Source of the DNA: Streptomyces sp. NBC_00377
GTDB lineage: Bacteria > Actinomycetota > Actinomycetes > Streptomycetales > Streptomycetaceae
Assembly: GCF_036075115.1 (NCBI RefSeq)
Contig: NZ_CP107958.1
Coordinates: forward strand, 5,952,001-6,016,000
Length of the DNA stretch: 64,000 bases
Reading direction: 5' to 3'
Of this stretch, positions 60,571 to 64,000 are shown piece after piece. A program made the position numbers and the translations under genes. A model generated the notes under the pieces. That model ran no database searches. It was given only the letters and a program-made list of their open reading frames with translations, and had not been told where the DNA came from. How positions within the stretch are numbered: the first letter of the stretch is position 1; each line of letters starts with the position of its first letter.

Positions 60571-61776
60571 ATGAAGCAGGCAACATCCCGGGATGTAGCC
60601 GTGATCACGCCGTGGTATCCGACGCGGGAACTGCCCTTCCGGGGATCCTTCGTCAAGGCCATGGTGGAGGCGACGGCACCGGGTTGCGACAGCCTCACTG
60701 TCTACCACGGCGACCCCTGGGTGGCCCCCATGGACGCGGCGACGACCAAGGCCGTCGAGGCTGCCAACGCCAAGCTGATGTCCCGGGCCGTGCACCGCGT
60801 GCCCACCGCCGGCGGCGCCGAGCTCGTCCAGTACCCCGTCACTGTCCCCCGCGGGCAGAACCACGGCGCCCAGGCGCTCAACCACGAACGCCAGCTGCGC
60901 AGTCTGCTCGACGGCAAGCCCATCCCGGCGGATGTGGTGCACGCCCATGTGGGCCTGCCCAGTGGCTGGGCGGCGCTGAAGAACGCCCGGCCCGGCGCCA
61001 AGGTGTTCGTCACCGAGCACGCGTCGTTCCTGGACAAGGTCTTCGACGACCCCGACGCCGTCCCGCTGTACGACGAGCTCCTCGACGGTGTCACCGGCTT
61101 CCTCGTCGTCGGTGACAAGATCACCGAAACCCTGGAGCGTCAGTTCCCGCACCATGCGGACAAGATCCTGCGCATCCCGAACCCGATCTCCTTCGACGCG
61201 CCGCGGCCGGAGCCGGTGAAGGATCTCACCAAGTGGATCTACCTCGGCAGCATGGCCGAGCACAAGGGCGTCGGCTGGCTCGTCGAGGCGTTCGCGCAGT
61301 GCCACGCCGAGGACCCGACCCTCACCCTCACCCTCGCCGGTGAGGGCCCGTTGCGCCGGCCGCTCAGCGAGCGCGTCGCCGAACTCGGTCTGGACGACGC
61401 CGTCCAGCTCCTCGGCGCCATCCCGCACGAGCAGGCGCTGGAGCTGATGCGCGGTCACGACCTGCTCGTGCACCCCAGCCGCTACGAGACGTTCGGCATG
61501 ACCATCGTCGAGGCGATCGCCGCCCGTATGCCCGTGCTGGTCACCCGCTGCGGCGGACCCGAGAAGACACTCGCCGGCATCGAGGACGCCGCGGGTGAGC
61601 TCGTCGACGTGGAAGAGAACGCGGCGTCGATCAGCGAGGGGTTCCGGCGCCTGCGCGCCCGGTTCCTCGACGGCCGGGTGGACCTTGAGCGTGCCCAGGC
61701 GAAGCTGGCTGGTAACTTCGGCTACAAGGCCGTGGCCCAGGCGCACTACCGACTCTGGTTCCCCGACTCCCCGTGA
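60571..61776 (+). CDS. family 4 glycosyltransferase
   Basis: 401 residues, GT-B fold. VITPWYPTRELPFRGSFVKA at the N-terminus, HAHVGLPSGWAAL, then YLGSMAEHKGVGWLVEAF, and the EX7E motif in ETFGMTIVEAIA. Retaining transferase, likely on a lipid-linked glycan. ATG 60571 with GAAGGAAG upstream; a GATAAT box at 60529-60534 could be its -10. Confidence 0.9.
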   Translation: MKQATSRDVAVITPWYPTRELPFRGSFVKAMVEATAPGCDSLTVYHGDPWVAPMDAATTKAVEAANAKLMSRAVHRVPTAGGAELVQYPVTVPRGQNHGAQALNHERQLRSLLDGKPIPADVVHAHVGLPSGWAALKNARPGAKVFVTEHASFLDKVFDDPDAVPLYDELLDGVTGFLVVGDKITETLERQFPHHADKILRIPNPISFDAPRPEPVKDLTKWIYLGSMAEHKGVGWLVEAFAQCHAEDPTLTLTLAGEGPLRRPLSERVAELGLDDAVQLLGAIPHEQALELMRGHDLLVHPSRYETFGMTIVEAIAARMPVLVTRCGGPEKTLAGIEDAAGELVDVEENAASISEGFRRLRARFLDGRVDLERAQAKLAGNFGYKAVAQAHYRLWFPDSP

Positions 61777-61791
61777 TGGAGTGTCCCTGAC

Positions 61792-62364
61792 ATGCAGGTA
61801 CTGTTCCTGGCCCTCGGTGCCGCGCGCAAGCGGGCCGTGGTCGAAGAAACCGCTGCCGTCGCCGAGGCCGGCGGTCGGGTCGTCGTCCTGGTGAACGACA
61901 AGAAGCGCTGGGCCACCGAGACCTTCGCCGCGGGCGTGAAGCTGATGACCCCCGACGAGCTGGAGGCCCGGCATCTGCCGCGCCGCCTCGAGCGCGCGGT
62001 GCTGTACAAGGCACCCCGGCGGGTGGCCGGAGCCCTCGGCCGCGGACCGCTCAGGGAGCGGACGCAGAAGGCGCTCAAGTCCTATGAGAAGGGCGTGGCC
62101 GGGCGGGTGCACCGGCGCGTCTTCCTGCCCTTGCACCGCCGGGTGTGGCCCACCGTCGGCGCACGCATGGTCCAGCGCTGCTTCGGTCCGCAGGGCGGCC
62201 CCGAACTCGTCGTGGTCGCCGACGCCCTGTCGATCCAGCACGCGGTGCAGTTGCTGGAGACCTGGCACTCCGGCGGCCAGGGAACCCCGCGCATCGCCTA
62301 CAGCGTCGATTCCGTCGTACCGTCACCCGTCGCTGCGCCCTTGCAGCCCTCAGCCGTTCGCTGA
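61792..62364 (+). CDS. 190-aa protein of unknown function in glycan cluster
   Basis: The N-terminus MQVLFLALGAARKRAVVEE and the VVVLVND and LVVVADALSIQHAVQLLE strands resemble the first Rossmann half of a GT-B glycosyltransferase. The middle is very basic (RRLERAVLYKAPRRVAGALG, RVHRRVFLPLHRRV). No donor-binding half follows, so it is either a solitary acceptor-binding or membrane-associating domain or a truncated enzyme. It lies between two GT4 genes, 15 bases from each side, and could form a two-part enzyme with one of them. Confidence 0.7.
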   Translation: MQVLFLALGAARKRAVVEETAAVAEAGGRVVVLVNDKKRWATETFAAGVKLMTPDELEARHLPRRLERAVLYKAPRRVAGALGRGPLRERTQKALKSYEKGVAGRVHRRVFLPLHRRVWPTVGARMVQRCFGPQGGPELVVVADALSIQHAVQLLETWHSGGQGTPRIAYSVDSVVPSPVAAPLQPSAVR

Positions 62365-62381
62365 CCAACCGAGGAAGACCG

Positions 62382-63779
62382 ATGAAGAACCGTAGCGACC
62401 GGCGTCCCCGCGTGCTCTACCTGGCGTTCTACTTCCCGCCGTCGCGGGCGAGTGGCGTCTACCGCGCCCGGGCCACGGCCAACCACCTCGTGGAGAAGGG
62501 CTGGGACGTCACGGTCTGTGCGGCGCCGCTCGACTTCCTCTACGACGTGATCGGCTCCGTGGACGAGGAGCTGTCGAAGACCGTCGACCCCAGCATCCAC
62601 GTCGAGCGCCCGTCGCTGAACCACTACACCTGGCAGCACGATCTGCGGGAGTTCAGCTGGCTGCGCCGCAGCTTCCCGCTGATGGCCAAGCGCGTCTACC
62701 AGTTCAGCCAGACGAAGCTCTTCCCCGAACGCTATTCCTCCTGGGCGTGGGCATCCGTCGTACGGGCGCTGAAACTGCACACGAAGAAGCGGTTCGACGT
62801 GGTCATCGCGACCGGCAACCCCTTCGCCTCCTTCGGCGCGGCCTGGATGTTCAACAAGCTGACGGGCGTCCCGTACGTCATGGACTACCGGGACTCGTGG
62901 ACGCTGGACCTGTTCCACGACGAGCCCGCCTTCCCCAAGGGGCACATCGCATGGTCGTGGGAGAAGCGCATGCTGGACAAGGCGTCCGCGGCGGTGTTCG
63001 TCAACGAGGCGCTGCGCGGCTGGCACGCCGAGCGGTACCCCGAGGTCGCGGACCGCATGATGGTCGTGCCCAACGGATGGGATGCGGATGTACTGCCCAC
63101 GGCGGCCGAGACGGCTGTCGAGGAAGCCGCACGAGCCGCTGCGGTCGACGGATCCGCGCAGGACAGCGACGACCAGAAGCCTCTGAAGTTCGCCTACCTG
63201 GGCACCCTCACGGCGAAGCAGCCGGTGGAGGAGATGGCCGAGGCGTTCAAGATCGCCCGTAGCCACCCGGACCTGGCCGGGGCCGAACTCCAGATCCACG
63301 GTCACCTCGGCTTCTTCAAGAACAGCCCCGGGACGCTCAAGGCCCGCCTGGGTCTGACCGACGAGGGCTCGCGCCCCGAGGGCGTCGAGGACACCGGTCT
63401 GCGCTACTGCGGGCCCGTGTCGAAGACCGAGGTCGGCAAGGTGTACGAGGAAGCCGACGTGCTGGTGTTCCTGGCGGGCGGCGGCAGGTACGTCACGTCC
63501 GGCAAGATCTTCGAGTACATGGCCTTCGGACACCCGATCGTCTCCGTGCACCAGCCCGGCATCGCCGCGCAGGACGTTCTGGACGGGTATCCGCTGTGGT
63601 TCAACGCCAACAGCCTCGACGTGGACGAGCTGGCCGCGTCCATGGTGGCCGCGGGCAAGGCGGCGCGTGATCTGACGCCGGACCAGCGGGCGGCCGCACG
63701 CCGGCACGCGGACACGTACACCCGTGAGGCGACGCTGATTCCGTTCGAGCAGCGGCTGCGGGAGATCGTCGGCGCGTGA
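62382..63779 (+). CDS. family 4-like glycosyltransferase
   Basis: 465 residues. YLAFYFPPSRASGVYRARA and PYVMDYRDSWTLDLF mark the GT4 group common in surface-polysaccharide loci; the C-terminal donor half has FAYLGTLTAKQPVEE and SGKIFEYMAFGHPIVSV. A 20-residue Ala/Asp-rich insertion (AAETAVEEAARAAAVDGSAQ) sits between the halves. ATG 62382 with GAGGAAG upstream. Last gene of the cluster, closed by a perfect hairpin. Confidence 0.87.
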   Translation: MKNRSDRRPRVLYLAFYFPPSRASGVYRARATANHLVEKGWDVTVCAAPLDFLYDVIGSVDEELSKTVDPSIHVERPSLNHYTWQHDLREFSWLRRSFPLMAKRVYQFSQTKLFPERYSSWAWASVVRALKLHTKKRFDVVIATGNPFASFGAAWMFNKLTGVPYVMDYRDSWTLDLFHDEPAFPKGHIAWSWEKRMLDKASAAVFVNEALRGWHAERYPEVADRMMVVPNGWDADVLPTAAETAVEEAARAAAVDGSAQDSDDQKPLKFAYLGTLTAKQPVEEMAEAFKIARSHPDLAGAELQIHGHLGFFKNSPGTLKARLGLTDEGSRPEGVEDTGLRYCGPVSKTEVGKVYEEADVLVFLAGGGRYVTSGKIFEYMAFGHPIVSVHQPGIAAQDVLDGYPLWFNANSLDVDELAASMVAAGKAARDLTPDQRAAARRHADTYTREATLIPFEQRLREIVGA

Positions 63780-63797
63780 CGCGACGTACCAAGCGCT

Positions 63798-63832
63798 GTG
63801 GCGCCCGGCCGGGAGTTCCGGCCGGGCGCCAC
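63798..63832. terminator. terminator after the glycan cluster
   Basis: GTGGCGCCCGGCCGG (63798-63812) pairs perfectly with 63818-63832 around GAGTT. It also lies just downstream of the convergent minus-strand gene. Confidence 0.85.
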
Positions 63833-63846
63833 CCGTTTGTGCCCGG

Positions 63847-64000
63847 TCAGCTGATCAGGTCGTAGATGTTCCAGCCGCCGCCGATCTTCACCCGGTTCTG
63901 GAAAGGCGCCGAGGCGTTGCCCGTGCCCTTGTAGAGCCACAGGTAGCCGGCGCTGTCCCGGGCGTAGAAATCCGCCTTGCCGTCCCCGGTGGTGTCACCG
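63847..64000 (-). CDS. FG-GAP/VCBS-repeat protein, C-terminal end only
   Basis: The last 50 codons of a minus-strand gene running in from beyond the window: GDTTGDGKADFYARDSAGYL and WLYKGTGNASAPFQNRVKIG followed by GGWNIYDLIS and a stop. The DxxGDGxxD calcium-binding-like FG-GAP repeat and WLYKGTG are typical of streptomycete secreted beta-propeller or repeat proteins, often attached to peptidases, lysozyme-like or alginate-lyase domains. The upstream domain is not visible. Confidence 0.75.
   Translation of the reverse strand, partial: GDTTGDGKADFYARDSAGYLWLYKGTGNASAPFQNRVKIGGGWNIYDLIS

Noticed and set aside
53857..63779. Antibiotic (deoxysugar or aminoglycoside) biosynthesis cluster
   Set aside because: DegT and GT genes occur in such clusters, but there is no dTDP-glucose synthase/dehydratase, PKS, NRPS, cyclase or resistance gene; 2-epimerase, 6-dehydrogenase and GT2/GT4 genes fit an envelope glycan.

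Overview
The window is very GC-rich, dense in coding sequence with strong G/C third-position bias, and carries gene sets typical of the genus Streptomyces or a very close actinomycete: clpP1-clpP2-clpX behind tig, the valS-folC-DUF4233-ndk-mreB-mreC-mreD-PBP2-RodA block, an actinobacterial RNase E with long Ala/Glu/Arg arms, a Mycobacterium-type RpiB, an Nei2-type glycosylase, an Eis-type acetyltransferase and a mycothiol-linked DsbA-like protein. Many starts are GTG, and several genes look leaderless (a TAnnnT box six bases before the start codon).

Layout. 1-3.3 kb: aminopeptidase N (3' end outside the window), a DsbA-fold oxidoreductase and a small zinc-ribbon protein. 3.5-8.6 kb: a minus-strand organosulfur operon (lipoprotein receptor, permease, ATPase, FMN monooxygenase, TauD-like dioxygenase), followed upstream by a ROK repressor (8.9-10.1 kb). 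10.6-22.2 kb: unrelated single genes (BioY, LPXTG surface protein, Ser/Thr kinase, amino-acid permease, RpiB, Nei2, Eis-like GNAT, SpoIIE-type phosphatase, HD hydrolase, acyltransferase-3). 22.6-24.4 kb: a small accessory patch with a 64-aa membrane protein, a DUF6083 protein and a frameshifted phage-type integrase remnant beside tRNA-Gly. 24.4-29.8 kb: tRNA-Gly, tRNA-Pro, trigger factor, ClpP1, ClpP2, ClpX. 29.9-42.9 kb: a Pro-rich membrane protein, ValS, FolC, a DUF4233 protein, Ndk and the mre/PBP2/RodA elongation and spore-wall cluster. 43.0-53.4 kb: CYTH-CHAD protein, radical SAM pair (TIGR03960/TIGR03936) flanking an unusual repeat-built membrane protein, and rne.

53.9-63.8 kb: a plus-strand sugar-nucleotide and glycosyltransferase cluster. 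It contains a DegT aminotransferase, a Gfo/Idh oxidoreductase, a GT2, a UDP-sugar 6-dehydrogenase, a UDP-GlcNAc 2-epimerase, two GT4 enzymes and an unknown 190-aa protein. Together the enzymes could make an amino-uronic acid nucleotide (WlbA/WlbE-like logic) for a wall or surface glycan. The cluster lies where rplU-rpmA-obg normally follow rne. The right edge is the end of a minus-strand FG-GAP/VCBS-type protein.

How genes work together: trigger factor and the Clp genes form a proteostasis block; MreB/C/D with PBP2 and RodA build peptidoglycan, and the nearby glycan cluster probably decorates the same envelope; the receptor-to-dioxygenase operon imports and desulfonates organosulfur compounds. 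The most unusual observations are the roughly 38-residue Gly/Thr/Ser insertion in the kinase catalytic core, the periodic membrane protein between the two radical-SAM-associated genes, the 32-bp tandem array after the LPXTG gene, the decayed integrase next to tRNA-Gly, and the glycan cluster behind rne. All functional statements rest on reading motifs and remembered families; no database search was run.
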